Positions 35,523-42,826 of a DNA stretch of 64,000 bases are shown here, one piece after another. The DNA is taken from contig NZ_BAABKE010000005.1 of NCBI RefSeq assembly GCF_039543665.1, positions 62,001-126,000 of the forward strand, read 5' to 3'. The notes beneath the pieces are model-generated. The model saw nothing but the letters and a program-made list of their open reading frames with translations, had not been told where the DNA came from and searched no databases. The DNA comes from Wohlfahrtiimonas larvae. GTDB lineage: Bacteria; Pseudomonadota; Gammaproteobacteria; Cardiobacteriales; Wohlfahrtiimonadaceae. Position 1 is the first letter of the stretch. Every line of letters begins with the position of its first letter. The position numbers were made by a program, and so were the translations under genes.

Positions 35523-36287
35523 TTATTTGACAAAATCGCTACGATATTTTTTGACCCATTGTAATGTGCCTCCACAAACTGCTGCAGGCATTATGATTAA
35601 GTTCACGAAAGGGATCATGGTCACGAGGTTAATCATTGAGCCAAACATTAAATTATTCAGGCGATCTTTTTGAAGCCTTTGTTTCATAATTGGAAAACTG
35701 ACACGGTTATTGTCAAAAGCATAGTCATTGTATTGAATGGACATCATCCAAGCATTGAATAAAAAGAGGAGAATCGGTGCAACAATTGTGCCAATCACAG
35801 GTACTAAAAATAGTAATAGAATGCCAATCAATCTTGGAATGTAATAAGCTAAATTCTGAAATTCACGTTGAATACTGCGTGCAAAATCTTTGGCGAAATT
35901 TGTCCATGAATTATCATCAGCTGTTGTATTAGTGAGCATGCTTTCTACCTTGGCAGATAACATGCCATTAAAAGGTGCGGCAATGATATTGGCGATAGTT
36001 GTGAAGAAGTAGCCAAAAAAAATCAATACGCTGATGAGAATCAATGGCCATAGTAAATAGCTTAGCCAGTGTAACCATGAAGGTAAGTAGCTTAGCGCCG
36101 AATTAACAATGTCGCTGACTTGGGTATAAATATATAAAAATGCACCACCAATGATAAGGATATTGATCAGGATAGGCATGAAAATATAACGTTTTAAGCC
36201 AGGCTCTAACATTAATTTCCAACCTTGAGAAAAGTAATAAAAGCCATTTTGTGGTATTTGTGAATTAAGATTGTTCATAATTGTCAT
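35523..36287 (-). CDS. cysZ: CysZ-type sulfate transporter (EI24 family)
   Basis: The 254-residue protein has six hydrophobic stretches and the CysZ motifs GFYYFSQGWKLM, WLSYLLWPLILISVLIFFGY (split), TIANIIAAPFNG and FIMPAAVCGGTLQWV-like residues near the end, very close to the enterobacterial protein. CysZ imports sulfate for cysteine synthesis. A second ATG three codons in (36278) is an alternative start; neither has a strong ribosome binding site. No other sulfate gene is nearby. Confidence 0.9.
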   Translation of the reverse strand: MTIMNNLNSQIPQNGFYYFSQGWKLMLEPGLKRYIFMPILINILIIGGAFLYIYTQVSDIVNSALSYLPSWLHWLSYLLWPLILISVLIFFGYFFTTIANIIAAPFNGMLSAKVESMLTNTTADDNSWTNFAKDFARSIQREFQNLAYYIPRLIGILLLFLVPVIGTIVAPILLFLFNAWMMSIQYNDYAFDNNRVSFPIMKQRLQKDRLNNLMFGSMINLVTMIPFVNLIIMPAAVCGGTLQWVKKYRSDFVK

Positions 36288-36305
36288 ATTAAGCGATTAG
36301 AAAAT

Positions 36306-36331
36306 ATAAAAAAGGGCACATATTAGCGCCC
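36306..36331 (-). terminator. Terminator after the mipA-like gene
   Basis: On the minus strand GGGCGC/GTGCCC with a 6-nt loop is followed by six T. It separates the mipA-like gene from cysZ. Confidence 0.8.
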
Positions 36332-36364
36332 ATTCTTGTAAATATTGAATCATTATAGAATGAT

Positions 36365-37111
36365 TTAGAAATTGTAGTTAATGCCAATTGCAAAATTAGA
36401 TAGTGTAGAGCGATCAGTCATTGGACTATTTTTCACTTTACTAGGTAAGAATTTAAATTGCGCGCCACCAAAAATATGGAGATTATCTGTTGCATTAATT
36501 GTTGTGCCAACACCAATGTAAGGTGTAAAACTACTACTTGGAGAATAATATGAGATGCCTGTTCTATAAGATTCTGCATTGGAAACACCATAATAATAAT
36601 CATTGTGATCTTTACTAGACCAAATACCACCAATTTTAGGAATGATTTTAAAATGGTCATTGATAGGATGAATCATGCCGATTCCTGTATCTATGTTAAA
36701 TCCATCACTACGTCCTAAGATGTCAGCATCAATATCCGCGCTGATAAAAATTTTGTTAGGAAAGATGTGTTGAAAACCAATCCCTAGTTCAATAGTAGAT
36801 TTACGGCGATTTAAGTGCTGTAAGGCGCCATAAGAATCACTAGGTTTAAAATTTAAGGATTCATATCTTAAATGAGCATCAAATTTAGTTGTAGGTGTAT
36901 TAAAAAGATATAAGCCCGCTTTTAAACCTTTAATGAATAAATTACCATTTTGATATTCAAAATGTGGCACTGGAATCCAGTTAGAATGATCTCCAGAATA
37001 AGGCTTTTGCTCATACCCTAAACCAATACCAATGCTATAAGATTCTTGTGCATTTGCCTGAATACTCATGGGAAATATCAGCAGAAGAGATGTAAGGAGC
37101 TTTTTTCTCAT
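36365..37111 (-). CDS. MipA/OmpV-family outer membrane protein
   Basis: The 248-residue protein has a signal peptide (MRKKLLTSLLLIFPMSIQANA) and alternating hydrophobic residues of a beta-barrel, ending in the C-terminal aromatic FAIGINYNF. The opening SIGIGLGYEQKPYSG and WIPVPHFEYQNGNLFIKG are typical of the MipA/OmpV group, whose members scaffold murein enzymes or act as porins. No partner murein gene is adjacent. A terminator lies about 35 bases after the stop. Confidence 0.82.
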   Translation of the reverse strand: MRKKLLTSLLLIFPMSIQANAQESYSIGIGLGYEQKPYSGDHSNWIPVPHFEYQNGNLFIKGLKAGLYLFNTPTTKFDAHLRYESLNFKPSDSYGALQHLNRRKSTIELGIGFQHIFPNKIFISADIDADILGRSDGFNIDTGIGMIHPINDHFKIIPKIGGIWSSKDHNDYYYGVSNAESYRTGISYYSPSSSFTPYIGVGTTINATDNLHIFGGAQFKFLPSKVKNSPMTDRSTLSNFAIGINYNF

Positions 37112-37183
37112 TGAATGTGTCTCGTCTAAGATAATATTAATGCAAAGTATTGTAACGAAATTATTGAAGCTATGTAAGGGTAT

Positions 37184-37567
37184 TTACATGTTTTGTTGTT
37201 GGAGTAATGCGATACGCATACAATTATTATTGTATTGGTAAACTATTTTTTGGGATTGAAATAATTGAGGGATTTCTACGATAAAAATAGTGATGATTAA
37301 GATGCATCCAAGCCATGAAATGGATGTAAATATTAGAATAATGCCGAGCAACATTATAATAATATTAAAAGTGCCTCGCCCCCATTTCTTTAAATAATAA
37401 TGGTGTAAGCCACAAATAAAGAAGTAATTGAGGGCAGCATAAGTATCCGGATTTTTGAGATGTATATCTAAGTATTGATAAATATTTCTTCGTTGATCAT
37501 CTGTGAGTTGGCTGATCTCATTACGCAAAGACTCTTCTTCTTGCTTTAAATCTCTTAAAGTTTTCAT
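37184..37567 (-). CDS. Small membrane protein with TM2-like region
   Basis: The 127-residue protein has an N-terminal charged helix (1-40), a segment GLHHYYLKKWGRG like the loop of TM2-domain proteins, and two hydrophobic spans (about 67-100). The TM2 match is weak because the usual G-x-F-G-x-H motif is altered. The ATG at 37567 is set by GAGG 8 bases upstream. It follows the DUF4177 gene by 22 bases and is likely in the same transcript. Confidence 0.62.
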   Translation of the reverse strand: MKTLRDLKQEEESLRNEISQLTDDQRRNIYQYLDIHLKNPDTYAALNYFFICGLHHYYLKKWGRGTFNIIIMLLGIILIFTSISWLGCILIITIFIVEIPQLFQSQKIVYQYNNNCMRIALLQQQNM

Positions 37568-37589
37568 CAGCACATCCTCATTCAAATGA

Positions 37590-37808
37590 TTAACGACCTA
37601 AAGTAACAATGACAGATTGGCGCTTCCAAAATAGCATATAGCGAGAAACTTCTACGACTTGGAAAACCATAGACCAACCATTTAATGCTTCCTGATTTAA
37701 TAAAGTTTCTACTTTATTAATGGGCATAGCACTTGCACCTAAAATCAAAATACCAATGCCTGTTTGTGAAACACGCACAACTTTATACTCTTTATATGCT
37801 GCTGACAT
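37590..37808 (-). CDS. DUF4177-like small protein
   Basis: The 72-residue protein has the DUF4177 pattern: an N-terminal strand EYKVVRV, a helix with KVETLLNQEALNGWSMV, and a final strand SVIVTLGR. DUF4177 proteins are uncharacterised and often sit beside small membrane proteins, as here. Confidence 0.72.
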   Translation of the reverse strand: MSAAYKEYKVVRVSQTGIGILILGASAMPINKVETLLNQEALNGWSMVFQVVEVSRYMLFWKRQSVIVTLGR

Positions 37809-37881
37809 AATAATTCCTTATTTTACGTTATATAATTTAATAATTTCGCATATTTTGCGTGGATAGAATCCTATCGTATTA

Positions 37882-38448
37882 TTATTTAATGTCAACTTTA
37901 TATTTGAAACAATGGCTGACATGATCATTGACCATGCCCATGGCCTGCATAAATGCATATATAGTCACACTACCAACAAATTTGAAGCCTAGCTTCTTAA
38001 GATCTTGACTTAATTGATCTGAAATTTCTGTTTTGGTAGGAACATCTGAGAGTTCGACAAAGCTATTCAGAATGGGTTGATGGTCAACATATTGCCAGAG
38101 CCAATCAGAAAAACTACCGTATTCTGCTTTTAATTTTAAATAACATTGTGCGTTATGAATAATGGCTCGCATTTTTAGCTTATTTTTAATAAGATCGGGA
38201 TGTTGCATTAACGACTCATATTTAGTTTCATCATATTGAGCAATTTTGTGAGCATCAAAGTTATCCAGTGCAGCACGATAAGCTTCACGTTTTTTCAGAA
38301 CAGTAATCCAAGATAAACCTGCTTGTAATGTTTCTAGTATGAATAATTCAAAGAGTGCTTGATCATCATAAAGGGGTTCACCCCATTCTTGATCATGATA
38401 CTCTTGATAAATTTTGTCGTTACCACACCAGCCACAACGTTGATTCAT
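37882..38448 (-). CDS. tag: DNA-3-methyladenine glycosylase I
   Basis: The 188-residue enzyme starts with the family motif MNQRCGWCGNDKIYQEYHDQ (zinc-binding Cys pair) and has QEWGEPLYDDQALFE and LETLQAGLSWITVLKKRE. It excises 3-methyladenine from alkylated DNA. Late His and Cys in DHVSHC complete the zinc snap. The gene is divergent from metQ. Confidence 0.95.
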   Translation of the reverse strand: MNQRCGWCGNDKIYQEYHDQEWGEPLYDDQALFELFILETLQAGLSWITVLKKREAYRAALDNFDAHKIAQYDETKYESLMQHPDLIKNKLKMRAIIHNAQCYLKLKAEYGSFSDWLWQYVDHQPILNSFVELSDVPTKTEISDQLSQDLKKLGFKFVGSVTIYAFMQAMGMVNDHVSHCFKYKVDIK

Positions 38449-38492
38449 AGTCTTTTCTCAGTTAAAAAAGGATACTTTAAATTAAAAATAAT

Positions 38493-38524
38493 TTGATATA
38501 CAGTTAAAAATTATTCTATATAAT
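38493..38524 (+). promoter_or_regulatory. Probable metQ promoter
   Basis: TTGATA (38493-38498) is followed, 18 bp on, by TATATA and, two bases later, TATAAT (38519-38524). The region is A/T-only and the exact -10 is uncertain. No clear MetJ boxes or SAM riboswitch were seen. Confidence 0.5.
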
Positions 38525-38568
38525 GCATATATGTTATATATGAAATTAAAATCTAAGATGGAGTGAGT

Positions 38569-39387
38569 ATGAAAAAATATATATATCCCATTATGGCTGC
38601 AACACTGAGTTTTTTATTGGTTGCATGCGGGCAGGGCGCCGATCAATCGGCAGATAAAAAATTATTGAAAGTTGGTATACCACCAAGTGCGCATAATGTA
38701 TTGGTGGAAAAGGTTGTTAAGCCTCAATTAGAAAAACAGGGTTATACAATTGAATTGATGAATTTTAATGGTTTGCGTGATGCGAATGAAGCATTGATCA
38801 GTGGCGGTATTGATTTCCATACAGCGCAACATCAAGCTTATTTGAATGTTTATAATCGCGAAACTAAAAGTGACTTAGCATCATTGGTACATACACCTTC
38901 AATTCCTGCATTCATCTATTCAGTGAAACAGACGAATTTGGATAATGTGAAGAGTAAAGATAAAGTTTTGATCCCAAATGATCCATCCAACACAGCGCGT
39001 GCTTATGCTTTGTTGGCAAAAGTGGGTTGGATTGAAGTGAATCTAGAAGCAGATATTGCAACTTTAACACAAAGAGATATCACCAATAATCCTTACAACT
39101 TGGAGTTTAAAGAAGTGGATTCAGCTTTGATTCCTCGTTTATTACAAGAAATTGATTATGGTATTATGCCGGGCGGTGTTGCACTGTTGGCAGGTATTGG
39201 TTCAGAACATGCTTTGGCACATGAAACATTTTTGCCTGATTTAGAGTTGTTAGTGACAGTGAAAAAAGCTGACTTAGAAACAACTTGGGCGAAAGATGTG
39301 AAAAAATCTTTCCAGTCAGATGAAATGAAAACATTCATTGAAACGGATCCTGAAATCAAAGGGCGTTTTATTTGGCCAGAAGGTTAG
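38569..39387 (+). CDS. metQ: MetQ/NlpA-family substrate-binding lipoprotein
   Basis: The 272-residue protein has a lipoprotein signal ending in LLVAC (Cys about residue 20) and the MetQ core with LIPNDPSNTARAYALL and FKEVDSALIPRLLQEIDYG. MetQ binds methionine for the MetNI ABC importer. No metN or metI is in the window, so this is an orphan binding protein here. The ATG at 38569 is preceded by GGAG, and a GTG two codons earlier overlaps that site. Confidence 0.88.
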   Translation: MKKYIYPIMAATLSFLLVACGQGADQSADKKLLKVGIPPSAHNVLVEKVVKPQLEKQGYTIELMNFNGLRDANEALISGGIDFHTAQHQAYLNVYNRETKSDLASLVHTPSIPAFIYSVKQTNLDNVKSKDKVLIPNDPSNTARAYALLAKVGWIEVNLEADIATLTQRDITNNPYNLEFKEVDSALIPRLLQEIDYGIMPGGVALLAGIGSEHALAHETFLPDLELLVTVKKADLETTWAKDVKKSFQSDEMKTFIETDPEIKGRFIWPEG

Positions 39388-39415
39388 TGAGCTATTAATT
39401 TTTGATTAGATCAAT

Positions 39416-39443
39416 AAAAAAACCGCCATGAAGGCGGTTTTTG
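39416..39443. terminator. Bidirectional terminator between metQ and the bacterioferritin genes
   Basis: AAAAACCGCC/GGCGGTTTTT (39418-39427 with 39433-39442), loop of 5. Confidence 0.9.
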
Positions 39444-39464
39444 TAACTCATAAATATTCTATTA

Positions 39465-39929
39465 TTAGATAATAGATTGATGATATTTCTCAGAGCCTAA
39501 TTCAGCTAACAATTCTTGCTGTGTTTCTAAGTAATCAATGTGCTCTTCGCTTTCATCTAACAAATGAGATAATAAGTCACGAGAAACATAGTCTTCTTTT
39601 TCTTCACAAACACGAATTGCTTCAACTAAAACTGTGCGCTTGTTATATTCGCAAGTTAAGTCGCTGCTAATTACTTCAGGTACTTCTTCACCAATTAAGA
39701 TTTTGCCCAAATCTTGTAGATTCGGTAAACCTTCCAATAATAAAATACGTTCGATCAAATCATCTGATTCTTTCATATCTTCAATAGATTTTTTATAGAT
39801 CGTTTTACCTAAAGCTTCAAAGCCCCAGTTTTTCAAAATACGACCATGTAAAAAATATTGGTTAATAGAAACAAGATATTGACCCAATACTTTGTTCAAC
39901 TGTTGAATAACAACGCGATCAACTTTCAT
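39465..39929 (-). CDS. Bacterioferritin, haem-type subunit with degenerate ferroxidase site
   Basis: The 154-residue four-helix protein matches Bfr (INQYFLHGRILKNWG, IERILLLEGLPNLQDLGK). Aligned to E. coli Bfr, Met52 that binds haem is kept, while the di-iron ligands are largely lost: Glu18 is Tyr, Glu51 is Asp, His54 is Glu and Glu127 is Ser. His130 remains. It should bind haem but not oxidise iron well. It lies 10 bases after the ferroxidase-type subunit. The pair is likely to form mixed 24-mers, as described for Neisseria BfrA/BfrB. Confidence 0.88.
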   Translation of the reverse strand: MKVDRVVIQQLNKVLGQYLVSINQYFLHGRILKNWGFEALGKTIYKKSIEDMKESDDLIERILLLEGLPNLQDLGKILIGEEVPEVISSDLTCEYNKRTVLVEAIRVCEEKEDYVSRDLLSHLLDESEEHIDYLETQQELLAELGSEKYHQSII

Positions 39930-39939
39930 AAACTTCCTC

Positions 39940-40410
39940 CTAGCCGTTCAATTGGTCTTGAAGATAGTTTGGTAAAGAAATAGTTTTGATTAAACGTAAT
40001 TGTTTTTCTAACCAATGAGCATGATCTTCTTCAGTGTCTTTCAACTGGACAACTAACATATCACGCGTTACATAATCTTGTTCTTCTTCACACAATTTGA
40101 TGCCTTTCTTCAATGCTTCACGTACGCTTAATTCTAAACGTAAGTCACTTTCAAGCATTGCAACAACATCCGCACCAATATCCAATTTATCAGGAATCAT
40201 GTTGGGTGTTGCTTCTAATAAAAGTAAACGAGAGATGATTAATTGTGCGTGTTCAGTTTCATCATCCATTTCGTGACGAATTCTCTCGAACAATTTTTTA
40301 TAGCCCCACTCTTGGTACATCGCTGAGTGAATAAAGTATTGATCACGCGCAGCTAATTCACCTGCTAATAATACGTTTAAGTAATCGATAACTTTTTGAC
40401 TTCCTTTCAT
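39940..40410 (-). CDS. Bacterioferritin, ferroxidase-type subunit lacking the haem ligand
   Basis: The 156-residue protein keeps all ferroxidase ligands by alignment with E. coli Bfr: Glu18, Glu51, His54, Glu94, Glu127 and His130. Residue 52 is Thr instead of Met, so haem binding is unlikely. Start MKGSQKVIDYLNVLL is typical. GGAG is 5 bases before the ATG. It is the first gene of a two-gene operon with the haem-type subunit. Confidence 0.9.
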   Translation of the reverse strand: MKGSQKVIDYLNVLLAGELAARDQYFIHSAMYQEWGYKKLFERIRHEMDDETEHAQLIISRLLLLEATPNMIPDKLDIGADVVAMLESDLRLELSVREALKKGIKLCEEEQDYVTRDMLVVQLKDTEEDHAHWLEKQLRLIKTISLPNYLQDQLNG

Positions 40411-40451
40411 GATGTTCTCCTTATTTTAAATATCGGCAATATGTGGGAAGC

Positions 40452-40480
40452 ATTATACATCAAAATGAGACAGATATTAA
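40452..40480 (-). promoter_or_regulatory. Probable promoter of the bacterioferritin operon
   Basis: On the minus strand TTAATA (40475-40480) and consensus TATAAT (40452-40457) are 17 bp apart. The start is about 35 bases before the first ATG. Confidence 0.6.
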
Positions 40481-40623
40481 CTTTTTATTTAAATAAGTTG
40501 TTGATAATATTAAGTAAATAGTGTTTGTTAGCATTTGATAATGATAGGTAGATGATATAATTCTTAAAATGAGAATTAATGACAAGCTATATCTGAAAAT
40601 AAGTATAACGTTAAATTTTAGGC

Positions 40624-40707
40624 AAAAAAAAGCCGAAAACTGAATTTCGGCAAAATAACCACCAAAGGAGGATATGGAGGAGAACATCTAGGGTTAACTA
40701 GATGTCT
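40624..40707 (-). ncRNA. Candidate small RNA with two CCTCC motifs
   Basis: On the minus strand a near-consensus promoter (TTGACA, 16 bp, TGATATTAT; -35 at 40736-40741, -10 at 40714-40719) lies just before an 8-bp hairpin ACATCTAG/CTAGATGT (40684-40691 with 40698-40705). An unpaired stretch with CTCCTCC and CCTCC (reverse of 40667-40683) comes next, then a strong terminator GCCGAAA/TTTCGGC (40632-40651) with eight T. The RNA would be about 84 nt and has no likely ORF. The CCTCC loops could pair with ribosome binding sites. It is upstream of, and on the same strand as, the bacterioferritin genes. Its start is inferred. Confidence 0.72.
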
Positions 40708-40866
40708 GATGACATAATATCAGAATTGATGTTTATGTCAATTTTTAAATCATATTATTTATGATAAAAGTCATTTTATTTTTTATGATCAGCGATAATT
40801 TTTAAGATAAATCGCATTGAAAATATTATAACTTATTGAAAATAAATATATTGATAGGTATTTTTG

Positions 40867-40914
40867 AAAAACTTGACTTCATTTTTGTATTCATAATGTA
40901 GTCAAGTTTTTATT
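40867..40914 (-). terminator. Long hairpin, probable terminator of the Sel1 lipoprotein gene
   Basis: AAAACTTGAC and GTCAAGTTTT form the outer part of a 16-bp stem with one mismatch, flanked by T-runs on both strands. It lies 56 bases after the Sel1 gene stop on the minus strand. Confidence 0.65.
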
Positions 40915-40922
40915 CTATTGTT

Positions 40923-40938
40923 GAGAATGATTATCTTA
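40923..40938. promoter_or_regulatory. Fur-box-like sequence
   Basis: Read on the minus strand, GATAATCATTCTC matches 12 of 13 positions of the second half of the consensus Fur box; the other half is poor. No clear promoter or target is next to it. Confidence 0.4.
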
Positions 40939-40969
40939 TAAATATCTATATTTTATTAAAATCAAATAG

Positions 40970-41830
40970 TTACTTTATGGTTTGGAGTGTCTGTATTGCT
41001 TGTTGGTCACCTTGTGCCGCTGCAATTTTCAATAGTTGTATAGATTTTGAGAGATCTTGATCGATACCGTCGCCTTTTTGATACATAATTGCCAAATTAA
41101 CAGTTGCCTTGATATGCCCAGCTTTGGCTGCCTTATTGAGCAAATCAAAAGCCTTAGGTTTGTCTTGAGGTAACTCATCGCCTTGCAGATACATCGTACC
41201 TAGAATAAATAGTGCTTCGGGTTGGCGTAGTTCTGCTGCTTTTTTTAAATAGGTCATTGAGAGGTTTTTATTTTTACGTGTACCTTTGCCTTCTTTATTC
41301 ATTAAGTATAAATAAAATAGTGCATCGGGATGTTGTACTTTGGCAGCTTTAGCGAATAAGCGATAAGCCTCATTTAGATTGCCATTTCTCATTTGAATTC
41401 GAGCTTGTAAGCTTAATGCATCACCATCTTTATGATCTATAGCTTGCTCTAAATATTGTTGAAGCTTTGGGTTGGAGGGATCATTCTCATAGTAAAAAGC
41501 CGCGAGATTGTATAGTGCCGCAGTATCTTGAGATTTAGCTGCTTTTGCATAATATTGCAGCGCAATTTCTTTATCTGCTTTAACAGCGATGCCCTCATCA
41601 TACATAACTGCAATTGCATTATCAGCTGAAATGTAACCTTTATCGCTAGCAGCTTTGAAGTATTGTAGTGCTTTAGCTTCATCCCGAGGGATTCCATTGC
41701 CTGATAAATTTTGTACGCCTTTGTAATATAAAGATTCTGCTGAAAGGGTTTTGATATCTTGAGGTGGTACAGAATTACATGCTGTTAAAATGCATGAAAG
41801 AAGCAATGTCGTGATAATTGTATGTTTCAT
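40970..41830 (-). CDS. Sel1-repeat lipoprotein
   Basis: The 286-residue protein has a lipobox (LTAC, Cys18) and then about six Sel1-like repeats of 34-38 residues (for example AKALQYFKAASDKGYISADN and KAFDLLNKAAKAGHIKATVN). Sel1 repeats form alpha solenoids that bind protein or peptidoglycan partners. No partner gene is adjacent. It is followed by a long hairpin and preceded by the cytochrome operon with a terminator between. Confidence 0.85.
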   Translation of the reverse strand: MKHTIITTLLLSCILTACNSVPPQDIKTLSAESLYYKGVQNLSGNGIPRDEAKALQYFKAASDKGYISADNAIAVMYDEGIAVKADKEIALQYYAKAAKSQDTAALYNLAAFYYENDPSNPKLQQYLEQAIDHKDGDALSLQARIQMRNGNLNEAYRLFAKAAKVQHPDALFYLYLMNKEGKGTRKNKNLSMTYLKKAAELRQPEALFILGTMYLQGDELPQDKPKAFDLLNKAAKAGHIKATVNLAIMYQKGDGIDQDLSKSIQLLKIAAAQGDQQAIQTLQTIK

Positions 41831-41874
41831 GATCTATCCTGTTTTGATGCGTGAAGATAGATTATAAGTGAACC

Positions 41875-41910
41875 ATCAAAAGAAAAGCCATTCATAACTA
41901 ACGAATGGCT
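41875..41910 (-). terminator. Terminator of the cytochrome c operon
   Basis: AGCCATTC/GAATGGCT (minus strand, 9-nt loop) followed by TTTTCTTTT, 20 bases after the tsdA-like stop. Confidence 0.8.
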
Positions 41911-41929
41911 CATCGATTATTTTAATGTA

Positions 41930-42826
41930 TTAATATCTTGCATCTTTAGGTTTATTGCCATTTGGCCAGTCATTCACTTTGCCAGGAAAATCTGGTCTTG
42001 GCATATGTGTAAAATATTCAGAAACATCGACAGCTTCTTGATCTGTTAATGTACCTTGATTACCTTGCCCCCAAATGCCAGTTGTTTCAACGCCCATAGG
42101 CATATTATATTTGACGAATTGTGCAGCTTTATAAGTTCGAGCTAGCCCTGCACCAATATTGAATGATTCATCACCCCATAATGGAGGAAAAATAATATTG
42201 CCGCGTTTATCTTTAAGGCCTTCTCCATCGTTGCCGTGACAGGAAGCGCAGCGCTCTGCATAAATGATTTTGCCGTTATCTACGTTAGGTACCAAAGATT
42301 CATCCACAGGACCTGAATTAACTAATTTAACTTTTGCACCTTCAGGTTGTGTTTTGCTGAGCCATTCCATATAAGCAATCATTGCTTTCATTTCTTTGGA
42401 CTCAGGATTTAATGGCTTACCGTTCATTGAACGTTGAAAGCAACCATTGATACGCATTTCCATATTAACTAGTTTACCTGCGCGAGGCATAACTTTTGGA
42501 TATTGTGGTAGCGATGTTAAATAAGGTGCGCCAAATTCAGATTTTCCTTCAGCAATATGGCAGCTATTACAGTTCATCATTGCCCCAACATTATCAGGTA
42601 ATAATCTTTTGGTTGAGTTTAACAGTTCTTTGCCGTAGAAGATCTCATCAGCATTCGGCTCATTTGCAATAGCTAAGTCTGATGGTACAACATAATCAGG
42701 TAGTGGTTGCCCATCTTTGCTGATCATCTCATATTCTTTGGGCTGAGAAGCTGTTAAGGTATATGCAAAAGCACTTGTGACCATTAATGCAGTTATACTT
42801 AAGGATAAAATGATATGTTTTTTCAT
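41930..42826 (-). CDS. tsdA: Dihaem cytochrome c, TsdA-like thiosulfate dehydrogenase/tetrathionate reductase
   Basis: The 298-residue periplasmic protein has a signal peptide (about 1-21) and two CxxCH haem sites (CNSCH and CASCH). Between them RINGCFQRSMNGK matches the TsdA segment whose Cys ligates the active-site haem, and NIGAGLARTYKAAQFVKYNM fits the second domain. TsdA interconverts thiosulfate and tetrathionate, and the direction cannot be told from sequence. Its ATG overlaps the stop of the triheme cytochrome gene by one base, with GGAGG before it. Confidence 0.8.
   Translation of the reverse strand: MKKHIILSLSITALMVTSAFAYTLTASQPKEYEMISKDGQPLPDYVVPSDLAIANEPNADEIFYGKELLNSTKRLLPDNVGAMMNCNSCHIAEGKSEFGAPYLTSLPQYPKVMPRAGKLVNMEMRINGCFQRSMNGKPLNPESKEMKAMIAYMEWLSKTQPEGAKVKLVNSGPVDESLVPNVDNGKIIYAERCASCHGNDGEGLKDKRGNIIFPPLWGDESFNIGAGLARTYKAAQFVKYNMPMGVETTGIWGQGNQGTLTDQEAVDVSEYFTHMPRPDFPGKVNDWPNGNKPKDARY

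Larger units (their letters stand above)
40742..40969. other. AT-rich intergenic stretch
   Basis: Together with the sRNA this fills the 559-base gap 40411-40969. It contains a long hairpin (40867-40914) and a Fur-box-like sequence at 40923-40938. No gene was found. A 22-codon frame on the minus strand at the hairpin has no ribosome binding site. Confidence 0.6.

Noticed and set aside
40530..40585. Fur-box-like pieces GATAATGATA and AATGAGAATTAATG near the bacterioferritin promoter
   Set aside because: Each matches only about half of the 19-bp consensus in very AT-rich DNA and neither overlaps the likely promoter, so I did not call them.
40460..40687. A 75-codon minus-strand frame over the sRNA and its flank
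   Set aside because: It runs through the sRNA terminator and the AT-rich gap, has no ribosome binding site and no domain-like sequence.
40667..40693. Plus-strand reading of AAAGGAGG-ATATG with a 5-codon frame
   Set aside because: The frame ends after five codons and there is no plus-strand promoter, while the minus strand has a full promoter and terminator. The purine-rich stretch is better read as the complement of the sRNA CCTCC motifs.
40845..40890. 22-codon minus-strand frame near the long hairpin
   Set aside because: No ribosome binding site, no similarity to HemP-like small proteins, and it runs through a hairpin.
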